A DNA stretch of 64,000 nucleotides from the NCBI GenBank assembly GCA_944322005.1, contig CALUNL010000002.1, positions 1-64,000 on the forward strand. Reading direction: 5' to 3'. The DNA is from an uncultured Alistipes sp. Lineage in GTDB: Bacteria > Bacteroidota > Bacteroidia > Bacteroidales > Rikenellaceae. Positions 8,491 through 17,421 of this stretch are shown here, in pieces. Within the stretch, counting starts at the first letter, position 1; every line of letters starts with the position of its first letter. Made by a program: the position numbers and the translations under genes. The notes beneath the pieces were generated by a model that worked only from the letters and a program-made list of their open reading frames with translations, was not told the origin of the DNA and ran no database searches.

Positions 8491-9813
8491 TTATCTGGTC
8501 ACAGATACATAATCGCTCATATCGCTCTCCTCTATACCCAGATAACTCAATGGGATGGCCTTAACCTTATAGTAACTTGTACCGCTTACAGGATTTGAGT
8601 CCGTAAGCACATAACGTCCACCGGCAGTGCTGCCTCCCGATGCCTGTATTTTAGTATATGGACCCCCTGAATATTTAGACCTATATAGTTCATACTCATT
8701 CGCCAGCGTAACCTCATCAAACGATATCTGGACATAGTAAATATCCGAATATGCCTTCAGGTTCGTCGGAGTATCAAGCTTGGTGGTAGAGGTCCCTCCT
8801 CCTCCGCTACCGGACTGGAAATTGCAATATACCTTTTCCGAAGGGTCACTACTGTCGTAATTATCATTCACTGCCACAACCCAGAATGTATATCTTCCGT
8901 TGACCATGGTATTCCACGAGAACGACATGGATGTAGAATATGCATTCTCGAACGTCTCCATATCGTATGGAGCAGGACGGACATAATAGACTCTATAATA
9001 CGATGCACCTTGCGACGCACTCCAAGAGACATCTATGGCGTTCCCGTTTTGAACGGCTCGTACATTCACCGGCTTGCTTGGCTTCTCGCTCTCTCCGGAC
9101 GAATACACACTTGCGACATTACTGTATTCACTCGATATTTCGCCATTTGAAGCCTTGACCTTATAATAATTATAACCCTTCAACGGAGAAGAATCAGTTA
9201 TATACGTATTCGTAACCGTTTTCAGCAACGAATACCCCGTCGAATAGTCGCCACTCCGGTATACCATATATTCGGTAGCTCCCGTAACGGCACTCCAGGA
9301 TACGGTTATATAGGAGCCATTTACACTGGCAGATATTTCCGGCGCAGAGATGGTCGTTTCGTCACTGCCACCACCCTGCCCTTCCGGATTACAGGATTGC
9401 CAAATGGAAATTGCCTTGCTATGCTCCATATTCTCTCCATACTCAATGTATATAAGATAATTCACATCATACTGAAAGTCCACCTGACCAACATATATGT
9501 ACAATTCCTTATCTCCATATCCGTTGTATGAAGAGAGAGAAATATAATCACTGGCGTCCGCATCCGCTAAACCGTGTTGGCTTAGATACATTGATATACG
9601 GTCTTTGTCTATGCTCCACGAACAGTTACTTTTGATGGACACGTCTATACGTCCTCCACTATAAGGGAGTTTGGGTGCATTCATATAGTCCAACGATGTA
9701 TTCAAGTATACACCGATTTCATTTTTAGGGTCATCCTCGCTTTTAGAGCATGAAAAAAGCAGCAAAACCATAAAAAGCGAGAATTTAAATGTCAAATAAA
9801 TAAAATTCTTCAT
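8491..9813 (-). CDS. BACON plus fibronectin type III repeat lipoprotein
   Basis: The 440-aa lipoprotein has Cys22 in the lipobox, followed by SKSEDD, an acidic stretch like Bacteroidetes surface-export signals. Residues about 45-145 look like a BACON-type domain (GGRIDVSIKSNCSWSI and closing IYIEYGENMEHSKAISI). Three fibronectin type III domains follow (about 155-240, 247-335, 345-438), each with the W-S/F-x-x-V...Y-x-V-Y/L-Y-R core. BACON domains accompany carbohydrate-active or surface proteins; here no catalytic domain is seen, so a carbohydrate-binding or adhesive role is inferred. Base composition is clearly AT-richer than all neighbours, and the gene has its own leader and terminator, suggesting acquisition by transfer. 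Confidence 0.85.
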   Translation of the reverse strand: MKNFIYLTFKFSLFMVLLLFSCSKSEDDPKNEIGVYLNTSLDYMNAPKLPYSGGRIDVSIKSNCSWSIDKDRISMYLSQHGLADADASDYISLSSYNGYGDKELYIYVGQVDFQYDVNYLIYIEYGENMEHSKAISIWQSCNPEGQGGGSDETTISAPEISASVNGSYITVSWSAVTGATEYMVYRSGDYSTGYSLLKTVTNTYITDSSPLKGYNYYKVKASNGEISSEYSNVASVYSSGESEKPSKPVNVRAVQNGNAIDVSWSASQGASYYRVYYVRPAPYDMETFENAYSTSMSFSWNTMVNGRYTFWVVAVNDNYDSSDPSEKVYCNFQSGSGGGGTSTTKLDTPTNLKAYSDIYYVQISFDEVTLANEYELYRSKYSGGPYTKIQASGGSTAGGRYVLTDSNPVSGTSYYKVKAIPLSYLGIEESDMSDYVSVTR

Positions 9814-9907
9814 AACCTCTGTGTTTTCTGTTTTCTTTTATAAAAAGAGCCCGTTCTCCTTGATACTTAACACACACATAAAAAAGCGTAGGGCTCCTGC
9901 ATAAATC

Positions 9908-9988
9908 TCACTCTCCAAGGTGTTTGGCGAAACCCAGACTCGTAAGATTATACAAAAGCCCACGCAATACACGTGAGCATTTCATCAT
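9908..9988 (-). CDS. 26-aa leader peptide ORF within the structured leader
   Basis: From ATG at 9988 (a second ATG follows at 9985) the frame is open for 26 codons to TGA at 9908-9910. The peptide starts MMKCSRVLRGLLY and ends NLTSLGFAKHLGE. It spans the inner strands of all three helices, and its stop lies 14 nt before the stem of the terminator-like hairpin. This spacing suits translation-coupled attenuation. It is Leu-rich (six of 26). The sequence may simply be a conserved structured RNA that happens to be open. Confidence 0.4.
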   Translation of the reverse strand: MMKCSRVLRGLLYNLTSLGFAKHLGE

Positions 9989-10115
9989 ATTCTTCCGAGT
10001 CTTTTGAGTCGCCAAACTTTTAGAGAGAAAGAATAAGCAAAAACGCTTTTCCAAATACTAAAATGTGTGTATCAATTTACATACTATGTTCCATAGGCAA
10101 AGTCTTTAGTTTGAA

Positions 10116-10123
10116 CAAAGATA
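10116..10123 (-). promoter_or_regulatory. -7 promoter motif TATCTTTG for the FN3 lipoprotein leader
   Basis: TAnnTTTG match on the minus strand (CAAAGATA on the plus strand). Transcription would begin near 10109, about 95 nt before the structured element and nearly 300 nt before the lipoprotein ATG. Confidence 0.6.
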
Positions 10124-10215
10124 TTATTTTTTTATAAATATATGACGTCTTGGATGTTATTTAACGGGACACATATATTCGCAGCATATCGTTCTCCATA
10201 TTCATATATAACTTC

Positions 10216-11421
10216 TCACCTCATCAGCAGCGACGAGTCGCCGTACGACAGGAAGCGGAAGTCGTGCGAAAGCGCATAGTCGTAGATGCGGTGCCAGTCG
10301 TCGCCGACATATGCCGACACGAGCAGCAGAAGCGTCGACTTTGGCTGGTGGAAGTTGGTGATGATGTTGCGCACGATGCGGTAGCGGAATCCCTGCGGAG
10401 AGATCATGATTTGCGTAGCGGCCTTCAGGCACTCCTCGCCGCGCTCCTCCATATAACATGTCAGTTGCCGCAGGGCATCCTCACCGGTGTAATCATCCGG
10501 AATGTCGTACGGCTCCCACTGCCCCACCACGGTATCGGTGCACGGCAGCCCCCTTGCGATGCGCCACGCCAGCGCCGGCAGCGACTCGAGCGTGCGCACC
10601 GATGTGGTGCCGACGGCCGTGATGCGGCCCATGTTGTCGAGCAGCGACCTCAACAGCGGCAGAGTCACCTCGAAATGCTCCGTATGCATCGGATGGCGTG
10701 CGGCGTTCTCCTCCTTTACGGGCAGGAACGTACCGGCGCCCACGTGCAGCGTCACATAACCGAATCCGTACCCCTCGCCGTGCATGCGGTCGAGCAGCTC
10801 CTGCGTGAAGTGCAGGCCCGCCGTAGGTGCGGCCACCGACCCCTCGAAACGCGAATAGACGGTCTGGTAGCGGCTGTTGTCTATCTCCTCGCTCTCACGG
10901 TTGAGATACGGCGGAATCGGGATGCGCCCCAGATACTCGAGCAGCTGGCCGAAGGTCATGTCGGCATCCCACGCGAAGCGCACGATGTGTTCGCGCGTGC
11001 CGCGCTCGACGATGCGCGCCGAGAGCAGGCATGAGCGGCCGCCGTACTCGAACGGTATGGTGACGTCGCCCTCCTTCCACTTCTTGAGGTTGCCCACGAT
11101 GCAGCTCCACTCGCACTCCCCGCGCACGGCGAATGCCCGTTCGTAGTCGGCCGGCGAGTGCGGCTCGAGGCAGAACACCTCGATGCGGGCCCCCGACGCC
11201 TTGTGCATTATCAGGCGTGCGCGCACCACGCGCGTGTTGTTGAAGACGAGGAACGAGTCGCGCGGCAGCACGCTGTCCAGATCCGAGAAGTGCCGCTCCG
11301 AGATCTCGCCGCCGCGGTAGACGAGCAGTTTCGATGCGTCGCGCCGCTCGAGCGGGAACTTCGCTATGCGCTCCTCCGGAAGCGGATAGTCGTAGTCGTT
11401 GATATTGATGTTTCTCTCCAT
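10216..11421 (-). CDS. queA: S-adenosylmethionine:tRNA ribosyltransferase-isomerase
   Basis: Transfers the ribosyl part of SAM to preQ1 in tRNA to make epoxyqueuosine. Typical QueA sequence is seen throughout: FNNTRVVRARL, PPYLNR, the signature YQTVYSRFEGSVAAPTAGLHFT and HVGAGTFLPVK, VGTTSVRTLES, and a C-terminal NFHQPKSTLLLLVSAYVG. The 401-aa length is about 50 residues above the classical enzyme, as in other Bacteroidetes; the excess lies in the middle region. It is 69 bp downstream of tpiA on the same strand, but a terminator separates the two. Confidence 0.96.
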   Translation of the reverse strand: MERNININDYDYPLPEERIAKFPLERRDASKLLVYRGGEISERHFSDLDSVLPRDSFLVFNNTRVVRARLIMHKASGARIEVFCLEPHSPADYERAFAVRGECEWSCIVGNLKKWKEGDVTIPFEYGGRSCLLSARIVERGTREHIVRFAWDADMTFGQLLEYLGRIPIPPYLNRESEEIDNSRYQTVYSRFEGSVAAPTAGLHFTQELLDRMHGEGYGFGYVTLHVGAGTFLPVKEENAARHPMHTEHFEVTLPLLRSLLDNMGRITAVGTTSVRTLESLPALAWRIARGLPCTDTVVGQWEPYDIPDDYTGEDALRQLTCYMEERGEECLKAATQIMISPQGFRYRIVRNIITNFHQPKSTLLLLVSAYVGDDWHRIYDYALSHDFRFLSYGDSSLLMR

Positions 11422-11434
11422 CTGAAAAGGGATT

Positions 11435-11468
11435 GAAAAACAGGTCTGCCCGCCGAGGCGGACAGACC
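11435..11468 (-). terminator. Rho-independent terminator after tpiA
   Basis: On the minus strand a 12-bp stem GGTCTGTCCGCC / GGCGGGCAGACC (one G-U pair) has a 2-nt gap, then TGTTTTTC. It lies between the tpiA stop and the queA start. Confidence 0.85.
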
Positions 11469-11490
11469 CTTAACCAGAAATCGCGTCGCT

Positions 11491-12249
11491 CTACTTTGCG
11501 AAGCCCTTGCCGATTGCCAGGAAATCCTCGGCCTTGAGTGCCGCACCGCCGATAAGGCCGCCGTCGACATCCTCCTTGGCGAAGATCTCGGCTGCGTTCG
11601 ACGGCTTGCACGAACCTCCGTAGAGGATCGGGCACTCCTGTGCCGCAGCACCGAACTTCTCGGCCAGGACCTTGCGGATGTAGGCGTGAATCTCCTGTGC
11701 CTGCTCCGCCGTTGCGGTCTTGCCGGTTCCGATTGCCCATACCGGCTCGTATGCGATCACGAGGTTCGAGAACTGCTCCGGAGTGAGGTTGTATACCACC
11801 TCCTCGATCTGCGCCTTCACCACGTCGAAGTGGCGTCCGGCCTCACGCTCCTCGAGGTTCTCGCCAACGCAGTAGATAGGCACGAGCCCGTTGGCGTATG
11901 CCTGCTCCATCTTGCGGTTGAGCGTAGCGGAGGTCTCGCCGTAGTACTGGCGGCGCTCCGAGTGGCCCAGGATGACATACTTGCAGCCCAGTGCGGCTAT
12001 CATCGAGGCGGCAACCTCGCCCGTATAGGCTCCCTTGGCCTCGGCAGCGCAGTTCTGCGCACCGACGGCGATGTCCGAACCCTTAACGGCCTCAACCACC
12101 TGCGAAAGGTGGGTGAACGGAGGGCATACGATGAAGTTCACGCACGAGCAAACCTCGCCGCGGCCTGCAACTACGTTCTTGGCCAACTCAACGCCCTCGG
12201 CAGGGAGGGTGTTCATCTTCCAGTTTCCTGCTACGATTTTCTTTCTCAT
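11491..12249 (-). CDS. tpiA: Triosephosphate isomerase
   Basis: Interconverts dihydroxyacetone phosphate and glyceraldehyde-3-phosphate. The 252-aa TIM barrel shows N-terminal [10 protein letters not shown] (Lys11), ILGHSERR with electrophilic His96, [12 protein letters not shown] with catalytic Glu168 and flexible loop 6, and the phosphate-binding GGSCKP and [10 protein letters not shown] chose the ATG at 12249 because it gives the canonical [11 protein letters not shown] start. An in-frame start at 12336 would overlap lysS and add 29 unconserved residues. It follows lysS by 52 bp and is probably co-transcribed with it. Confidence 0.97.
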   Translation of the reverse strand: MRKKIVAGNWKMNTLPAEGVELAKNVVAGRGEVCSCVNFIVCPPFTHLSQVVEAVKGSDIAVGAQNCAAEAKGAYTGEVAASMIAALGCKYVILGHSERRQYYGETSATLNRKMEQAYANGLVPIYCVGENLEEREAGRHFDVVKAQIEEVVYNLTPEQFSNLVIAYEPVWAIGTGKTATAEQAQEIHAYIRKVLAEKFGAAAQECPILYGGSCKPSNAAEIFAKEDVDGGLIGGAALKAEDFLAIGKGFAK

Positions 12250-12301
12250 TTTCCAGTTATTTTTATGAATTGCATTTTCCGTTTTCCCTTTCCGCGTCAG
12301 G

Positions 12302-14035
12302 CTATTCGCCGTCGGGCGCACACCATTTGCGGACATCCTCCATAGAAGGGGCCTTCAGTCCGAGCTTGTTCTTCTTGTTGAAACCGCAAAGGTCGTTGAA
12401 GAACTTGCCCGGCGAGAGCTTGCGCAGCGAATCGACCGTCACATAGCCCATCTTCTGTATCACCTCGACCCACTCCTCCGGTACGCCTATTTCGACATAC
12501 TTCTCCTTCGGGTCGTTCACCGGCTTCTTCTCCGGGCGCATGGTCGGGAACAGCAGAACGTCCTGAATCGAGGTCTGGCCCGTCATGAACATCGTCAGAC
12601 GGTCGATGCCTATGCCCAGGCCCGAACAGCTCGGCATGCCGTATTCGAGCGCGCGCACGAAGTCCATGTCGATTATCATGGCCTCGTCGTCACCCTTCTC
12701 CGACAACCGCATCTGCTCCTTGAAGCGCTCCAGCTGGTCTATCGGGTCGTTCAGCTCGGAGTATGCGTTGCAGAGCTCCTTGCCGTTGACGAAGAGTTCG
12801 AAACGCTCGGTGAGCTCCCTGTTGTCGCGGTGGCGCTTGCTCAGCGGCGACATCTCTATCGGGTAGTCGCACATGAACGTAGGCTGTATGAGGTCGCCTT
12901 CGCAATACTGGCTGAATATGGCGTCGATGAGCTTGCCCTTGCCCATCGTCTCGTCGGTCTCCACACCGAGCCTTGCACAGGCTTCGCGGAGCTGCTCCTC
13001 GCTCTGGCCCGTGATGTCGTAACCCGTCTTCTCGAGTATGGCGTCGGTCATCGTGATGCGGCGGAACGGAGCCTTGAACGAAATGGTTCGTCCGTCGATC
13101 TCGACATCGGTGGTGCCGTTGACGGCCAGTGCCACGCGTTCGAGCATCTGCTCCGTGAACTCCATCATCCAGCGGTAGTCCTTGTAGGCAACGTATATCT
13201 CCATGCAGGTGAACTCCGGATTGTGGGTACGGTCCATACCCTCGTTGCGGAAGTTCTTGCCGAACTCGTAGACACCTTCGAAACCGCCCACGATAAGGCG
13301 CTTGAGGTAGAGCTCGGTGGCGATACGCATGTAGAAGTCTATGTCGAGAGCGTTGTGGTGCGTGATGAACGGACGCGCGGAGGCGCCGCCCGGAATCGGC
13401 TGCAGGATCGGAGTCTCAACCTCGAGATAACCCCTCGAATTGAAGAACTCGCGCATGGTGGAGATTATCTTCGCACGCTTCACGAAGACCTCGCGGACCT
13501 TCGGGTTCACCACCAGGTCGACATAGCGCTGGCGGTAGCGCACCTCCGGGTCGGTCAGTGCGTCGAACTGCTGTCCGTCCTTCTCCTTCACAACCGGGAG
13601 CGGGCGGATGGACTTCGATATGACGGTGAGCTTGCGGCAGTGCACCGACAGCTCGCCCGTGTTGGTGCGGAAGACAAATCCCTCCACGCCGACGAAGTCG
13701 CCTATGTCCAGAAGTTTCTTGAATACCGTATTGTAGAGCGTCGGGTCGTCCGACGGGCAGATGTCGTCGCGGCGCACGTAGACCTGTATGCGGCCCGTGT
13801 GGTCCTGCAGCTCGAAGAACGATGCGCTGCCCATTATGCGGCGGCTCATCATGCGGCCGGCCACCGAGACCTCGGCGAAACGGTCGGGCTCGGCGTCGAA
13901 ATGCGACGCTATCTCACCGGCTGTGGCAGTGACCTCGAACATCCGCGCCGGGTACGGGTCGATTCCCAACTCGCGCAGGGCCGCAAGTGAGCGGCGGCGG
14001 AGTTGTTCCTGCTCGCTTAACTGTTCTATATCCAT
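12302..14035 (-). CDS. lysS: Lysyl-tRNA synthetase (class II)
   Basis: Charges tRNA-Lys. The protein of about 577 aa has an N-terminal OB-fold anticodon-binding domain (about residues 55-165, with [19 protein letters not shown]) and the class II core. Core motifs include motif 1 near [22 protein letters not shown], motif 2 [18 protein letters not shown], and motif 3 [16 protein letters not shown]-terminal extension of about 75 residues with a helical [19 protein letters not shown] segment is seen, as in other Bacteroidetes LysS. Start could be ATG at 14035 or 14044. The promoter ends at 14062, leaving about 20 or 11 nt of leader, so I prefer 14035. Confidence 0.95.
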   Translation of the reverse strand: MDIEQLSEQEQLRRRSLAALRELGIDPYPARMFEVTATAGEIASHFDAEPDRFAEVSVAGRMMSRRIMGSASFFELQDHTGRIQVYVRRDDICPSDDPTLYNTVFKKLLDIGDFVGVEGFVFRTNTGELSVHCRKLTVISKSIRPLPVVKEKDGQQFDALTDPEVRYRQRYVDLVVNPKVREVFVKRAKIISTMREFFNSRGYLEVETPILQPIPGGASARPFITHHNALDIDFYMRIATELYLKRLIVGGFEGVYEFGKNFRNEGMDRTHNPEFTCMEIYVAYKDYRWMMEFTEQMLERVALAVNGTTDVEIDGRTISFKAPFRRITMTDAILEKTGYDITGQSEEQLREACARLGVETDETMGKGKLIDAIFSQYCEGDLIQPTFMCDYPIEMSPLSKRHRDNRELTERFELFVNGKELCNAYSELNDPIDQLERFKEQMRLSEKGDDEAMIIDMDFVRALEYGMPSCSGLGIGIDRLTMFMTGQTSIQDVLLFPTMRPEKKPVNDPKEKYVEIGVPEEWVEVIQKMGYVTVDSLRKLSPGKFFNDLCGFNKKNKLGLKAPSMEDVRKWCAPDGE

Positions 14036-14061
14036 CTCTTGCAATTATTTTTCGGAGCGCA

Positions 14062-14069
14062 CAAAGATA
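14062..14069 (-). promoter_or_regulatory. -7 promoter motif TATCTTTG for lysS
   Basis: TAnnTTTG match on the minus strand, 27 bp before the preferred lysS start. Confidence 0.7.
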
Positions 14070-14081
14070 CGCAAAAGATAT

Positions 14082-14669
14082 TCATCGGGAAAGTCTTGCG
14101 ACAACTTTGTCGAGTTTTTTCCACAGAAAATACATTCCGAAGCCCGATATCACGCCTACGGCGAGCCCGAGCAGAAGGTCCATCGGGAAGTGGCAGGCCA
14201 GATATATGCGCGAATAGCATATGAGCAGCGTTATCAGGACAATGGCAACCGTGTAGATGCGGTTGCGTATGGCCATGGCCGAAATCACGGCCATCGCCGC
14301 CACCGTAGCCGCATGCGAGGATACGGTTCCGTAAGGTCCGTGGGCATACGAAGGCACGTGGACGAGCCCCCTCAGCTCCGGGGTGAACATCGGGCGCTGA
14401 CGCACCGGAAAGCTCTCCCAGAGGTTCTTCAGCAGTCCCGAATGCTTGAATATGCCGCAGAACATGTCGGCAAGCCCCATCGCCACGGCAAGGCAGGCGA
14501 CAAAGCCTATCGCGCTCTTCCATCCGTACTTGCGCCATACTACGGCGAGTATGAACAGGTAGAGCGGAATCCACATCGCCGTGCCGGAGACGGTCTCCAT
14601 CACGACATCCATTGCGTGTCCGCCGTCGAAGTTGAGCGCGAGGAACAGTTTGTGGTCGAAATCGTACAT
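14082..14669 (-). CDS. PAP2-family membrane phosphatase
   Basis: A 195-aa integral membrane protein with about six hydrophobic helices and the three-part PAP2 signature: RQRPMF (motif 1), SSHAATVAAMAV with catalytic His (motif 2), and SRIYLACHFPMDLLLG (motif 3, His and Asp). Such enzymes dephosphorylate lipid phosphates, for example undecaprenyl diphosphate or phosphatidylglycerol phosphate; which one is not decidable here. The ATG at 14669 is chosen because it starts 10 bp after the upstream stop. A start at 14711 would overlap the Zn-peptidase gene by 32 bp. Confidence 0.9.
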   Translation of the reverse strand: MYDFDHKLFLALNFDGGHAMDVVMETVSGTAMWIPLYLFILAVVWRKYGWKSAIGFVACLAVAMGLADMFCGIFKHSGLLKNLWESFPVRQRPMFTPELRGLVHVPSYAHGPYGTVSSHAATVAAMAVISAMAIRNRIYTVAIVLITLLICYSRIYLACHFPMDLLLGLAVGVISGFGMYFLWKKLDKVVARLSR

Positions 14670-14679
14670 GGCATTCTCA

Positions 14680-15429
14680 TCAATCACGCCTGTTGCCCAC
14701 CAGAGCGACATAATAGAGTACCGAAGCTATGGCCGAAAGGGCGGCTACGAGATAGGTGCGCGCAGCCCAGCGCAGCGACACCTTCGCCCCGTCGAGCTCG
14801 ACGCCCGTGAGCGTGCGGCTCGACTCGAGCCACTCCAGCGCACGGTCGGAGGCGTTGTACTCGACCGGCAGCGTGATTATCGAGAAGAGGGCCGACATGG
14901 CAATCATTCCGATACCTATCCAGCAGATGATGTCGCTGCTGGTCGAGGCCGTCATGACAAGGCCTATGAGTATGACCCATATCGCCGCGCGAGACGAGAA
15001 ACTGACCACCGGCACAAGTGCCGAACGCATGGCCAGCGGGGCATAGCCCTCGGCATGCTGTATGGCATGGCCGCACTCGTGGCACGCCACGGCCGCAGCC
15101 GCGACGCTCCGCCCGGAATAGACCGAATCGGAGAGGTTCACGGTCATCGTCTGCGGATTGAAGTGGTCGGTGAGGTGGCCCGGCACATGGGTTACGGTCA
15201 CGTTGTGCATGTTGTTCTCGCGGAGCATGCGCTCGGCGATTTCGGCTCCGGTCATGCCGCCCGGGAGCGGCTCCTTCGAGTATTTCGAGAAGACGTGCTG
15301 CAGGCGGGCCTGGACTATGAAGCCGACGACGGCTATTATTATCACGAGGAAGAAGGCCTCCGAAGTGGTGAAGTTGGAGTACAACTGGCCGCCTTCGCCG
15401 TAGCCGGCGGCAAACAGATGAATCAGCAT
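14680..15429 (-). CDS. Membrane neutral zinc metallopeptidase (YugP type)
   Basis: The 249-aa protein matches the Zn_peptidase_2/YugP family. An N-terminal transmembrane helix is followed by a cytoplasmic segment, the zinc-binding HECGHAIQH motif (about residue 122), and three further hydrophobic helices. Family members are membrane metallopeptidases of unknown substrate. The PAP2 gene follows 10 bp downstream, so the two form an operon reading towards lysS. Confidence 0.9.
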   Translation of the reverse strand: MLIHLFAAGYGEGGQLYSNFTTSEAFFLVIIIAVVGFIVQARLQHVFSKYSKEPLPGGMTGAEIAERMLRENNMHNVTVTHVPGHLTDHFNPQTMTVNLSDSVYSGRSVAAAAVACHECGHAIQHAEGYAPLAMRSALVPVVSFSSRAAIWVILIGLVMTASTSSDIICWIGIGMIAMSALFSIITLPVEYNASDRALEWLESSRTLTGVELDGAKVSLRWAARTYLVAALSAIASVLYYVALVGNRRD

Positions 15430-15469
15430 TTTTTCAGACTATTTTGTTTCTAACTTCAATTAATACGTA

Positions 15470-15502
15470 CAAAAGTAAGAAAAATTGTTTAAATTTGCCA
15501 AA
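15470..15502 (-). promoter_or_regulatory. Promoter TTTG-N21-TACTTTTG for the Zn-peptidase/PAP2 operon
   Basis: On the minus strand a TTTG (15502-15499), a 21-bp spacer and TACTTTTG (15477-15470) fit the Bacteroidetes -33/-7 arrangement. It overlaps the divergent plus-strand promoter at 15490-15497. Confidence 0.65.
15490..15497 (+). promoter_or_regulatory. -7 promoter motif TAAATTTG (divergent)
   Basis: TAnnTTTG match facing the deaminase operon, 107 bp before its first ATG. It overlaps the -33 box of the opposite promoter, so the two may compete. Confidence 0.45.
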
Positions 15503-15603
15503 AGGTACCATTTCGCGAACGTCCGCACGGTGAGACTGGGACAGTCGCGGAACGGTGTTTTTTTCGCCCCTGCCGGGCAGCGGAGCCGCGGGCGGGGAGC
15601 AGA

Positions 15604-16170
15604 ATGACAAACGAAAAACGCAAAAGAACCGACATGGAAGAGAAAAAAGTGTGCCACGGCGGACACGAAGCCGCCGCAAGCGCAAAAAAGGCCGCGATAA
15701 CGGCGGAAGACGAACGTTTCATGCAGATGGCCATCGACCTCTCCGTACGCAATGTGGCGGAGGACGGAGGCCCGTTCGGCGCAGTGATAGTCCGCGACGG
15801 CGAGGTCATAGCGACGGGCGTGAACCGCGTGACGGCATCGTGCGACCCGACGGCGCACGCCGAGGTGAGCGCAATCCGCGCCGCATGCGCCAAACTCAAG
15901 AACTTCAAGCTCGAAGGCTGCACCGTATATACCTCGTGCGAGCCGTGCCCGATGTGCCTCAGCGCACTCTACTGGGCCGGCGTCGACAAGATATACTACG
16001 GCAACACCAAGGAGGACGCCAAGGCCATAGACTTCGACGACTCGTTCATATATGACGAGATAGCCAAGGAGTACGGCGACCGCCGGATCCCGTGCATAAA
16101 CATCATGAGGGAGCAGGCGCTCAAGGCATTCCGCGACTGGGACGAGAAGACGGACAAGATAAAATACTGA
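15604..16170 (+). CDS. Guanine-deaminase-like nucleoside/base deaminase
   Basis: The 188-aa cytidine-deaminase-fold protein has the zinc motifs TAHAEVSAIRAAC (His-x-Glu) and SCEPCPMCLSALYWAG (two Cys). The surrounding sequence (GGPFGAVIV, DPTAHAEV, YWAGVDKIYYGNT, FDDSFIYDEI and terminal KIKY) resembles Bacillus GuaD, which converts guanine to xanthine. The specificity is inferred from this likeness. A second ATG at 15634 (MEEKKVCHGG) is also possible, since the first 10 residues are unconserved-looking. It heads a five-gene operon with gaps of 2-9 bp. Confidence 0.88.
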   Translation: MTNEKRKRTDMEEKKVCHGGHEAAASAKKAAITAEDERFMQMAIDLSVRNVAEDGGPFGAVIVRDGEVIATGVNRVTASCDPTAHAEVSAIRAACAKLKNFKLEGCTVYTSCEPCPMCLSALYWAGVDKIYYGNTKEDAKAIDFDDSFIYDEIAKEYGDRRIPCINIMREQALKAFRDWDEKTDKIKY

Positions 16171-16176
16171 CGATAC

Positions 16177-17412
16177 ATGAATCTGCCGCTGTTCATTGCC
16201 CGACGCACCGCACACGACAAGAGCTCCTCACGGAACGTGATGACGCATGTCGCGGCAACGGCAATAGCGGTCAGCACCGCCGTGATGATACTCTCGCTGG
16301 CGGTTGTGTTCGGATTCAAACGGCAGATTACGCGACTTGTAGCATCGGTGGCCGCCGATGTCACCGTCACCGACATCCGCTCGCTGCGCGCATCGGAGAC
16401 ACGTCCGATACACGACACCGGCGAGGTGCGCGGGATCATCCTTTCGGTTGAAGGGGTGACGGGCATAACGCCATACGTCTCGCGCGGCGGCGTCATCCGC
16501 TCCGACAGGGATATGGGCGGAGTGCTGCTCAAGGGTGTGGGCCCCGACTACGACTGGGCGGTGTGGAGCGGCAACATCGTCGACGGACGGCTGCCCGAAT
16601 TCGGCGTGGACAGGCGCAAGGAGGTGCTCCTGTCGCGTTCGTGCGCCGGGAGGCTGGGCGTCAGTGCCGGCGACAGGGTCGAGCTCATGTTCGTGGAGGA
16701 GGATGGCTCGGTGCGCCGCGACGTATTCAAGGTGTGCGGCATATACGGGGCCGGGATAGACGGCGGGCAGGCATCGCTGGCCATGACCGACATCCGCAAC
16801 GTCCGCCGCATAAACGGCTGGACCGACGACTGTATAAGCGGCTATGAGGTACGCACCGATGACTTCGCTTCGGCCGGAGCCACGGCCGCGAGAATCGATG
16901 ACGCGCTCATCGAGCGTTATGAAGGCGAAGACAACCTCGCCGCAGTGGGCGCGCAGGACCTCTACGCCGAGATATTCGCATGGCTCGGCACGCACGACGT
17001 GAACGCGACGGTGATAATAACCATAATGTTCGTCGTCGCGCTCTTCAACCTCATTACGGCCCTGCTGATAATGGTACTCGAACGCACCAGGACCATAGGA
17101 ATACTGAAGAGCCTCGGGATGGACAACGGCGCCATACGCCGGATATTCGTCGGCCGCGCAGCAATGCTCGTCGGCCGAGGGGTGCTGTGGGGGAACGTTG
17201 TCGGCATCGGGCTGGCGCTCATACAGATGTACCTCCATCCGGTAAGCATCGACCCGGAGGGGTATTTCGTGTCGGAGGTGCCGGTGAGCCTCGGTGCGGG
17301 ATGGATTGCCGGGCTCGACATCGCGCTCGCGGCGGCAATAGTGGCGCTCTCGGCCGTTGCGACGTCGATAGTGTCGCGCATATCGCCGGCCGAAGCCTTA
17401 AGATATGAATAA
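16177..17412 (+). CDS. LolC/LolE-like FtsX-family ABC transporter permease
   Basis: The 411-aa protein has one N-terminal transmembrane helix (about 25-48), a large MacB-type periplasmic domain (about 50-270) and a C-terminal FtsX domain with three helices. These include VIITIMFVVALFNLITALLIMVLERTRTIGILKSLGM, the family's hallmark cytoplasmic coupling segment (positions about 281-317). Relatives extract lipoproteins from the inner membrane (LolCE) or act in other export. No ATPase gene is adjacent, so its partner must be encoded elsewhere. It starts 6 bp after the deaminase and ends 9 bp before menG. Confidence 0.9.
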   Translation: MNLPLFIARRTAHDKSSSRNVMTHVAATAIAVSTAVMILSLAVVFGFKRQITRLVASVAADVTVTDIRSLRASETRPIHDTGEVRGIILSVEGVTGITPYVSRGGVIRSDRDMGGVLLKGVGPDYDWAVWSGNIVDGRLPEFGVDRRKEVLLSRSCAGRLGVSAGDRVELMFVEEDGSVRRDVFKVCGIYGAGIDGGQASLAMTDIRNVRRINGWTDDCISGYEVRTDDFASAGATAARIDDALIERYEGEDNLAAVGAQDLYAEIFAWLGTHDVNATVIITIMFVVALFNLITALLIMVLERTRTIGILKSLGMDNGAIRRIFVGRAAMLVGRGVLWGNVVGIGLALIQMYLHPVSIDPEGYFVSEVPVSLGAGWIAGLDIALAAAIVALSAVATSIVSRISPAEALRYE

Positions 17413-17421
17413 ACCGTCAAA

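Larger units (their letters stand above)
9840..10123 (-). promoter_or_regulatory. Structured leader with nested peptide ORF and switchable terminator-like hairpins
   Basis: Read on the minus strand after the promoter at 10116-10123, three nested helices form. They are GTTTGGCGA (10017-10009) with TCGCCAAAC (9930-9922), GACTCG (10001-9996) with CGAGTC (9942-9937), and GCTCACG (9978-9972) with CGTGGGC (9964-9958). The last arm, extended to GCGTGGGC (9965-9958), can pair instead with GCCCTACGC (9894-9886; one bulged base), which is followed at once by six T (9885-9880). A further pairing GAGCCC (9896-9891) / GGGCTC (9852-9847) precedes TTTTTA. Such exclusive pairings are the layout of attenuators and riboswitches. 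It lies directly upstream of, and in the same direction as, the FN3 lipoprotein gene. Function is inferred. Confidence 0.55.

Noticed and set aside
11491..12336. Longer tpiA start at 12336
   Set aside because: It overlaps the lysS end and adds 29 residues before the canonical start [11 protein letters not shown].
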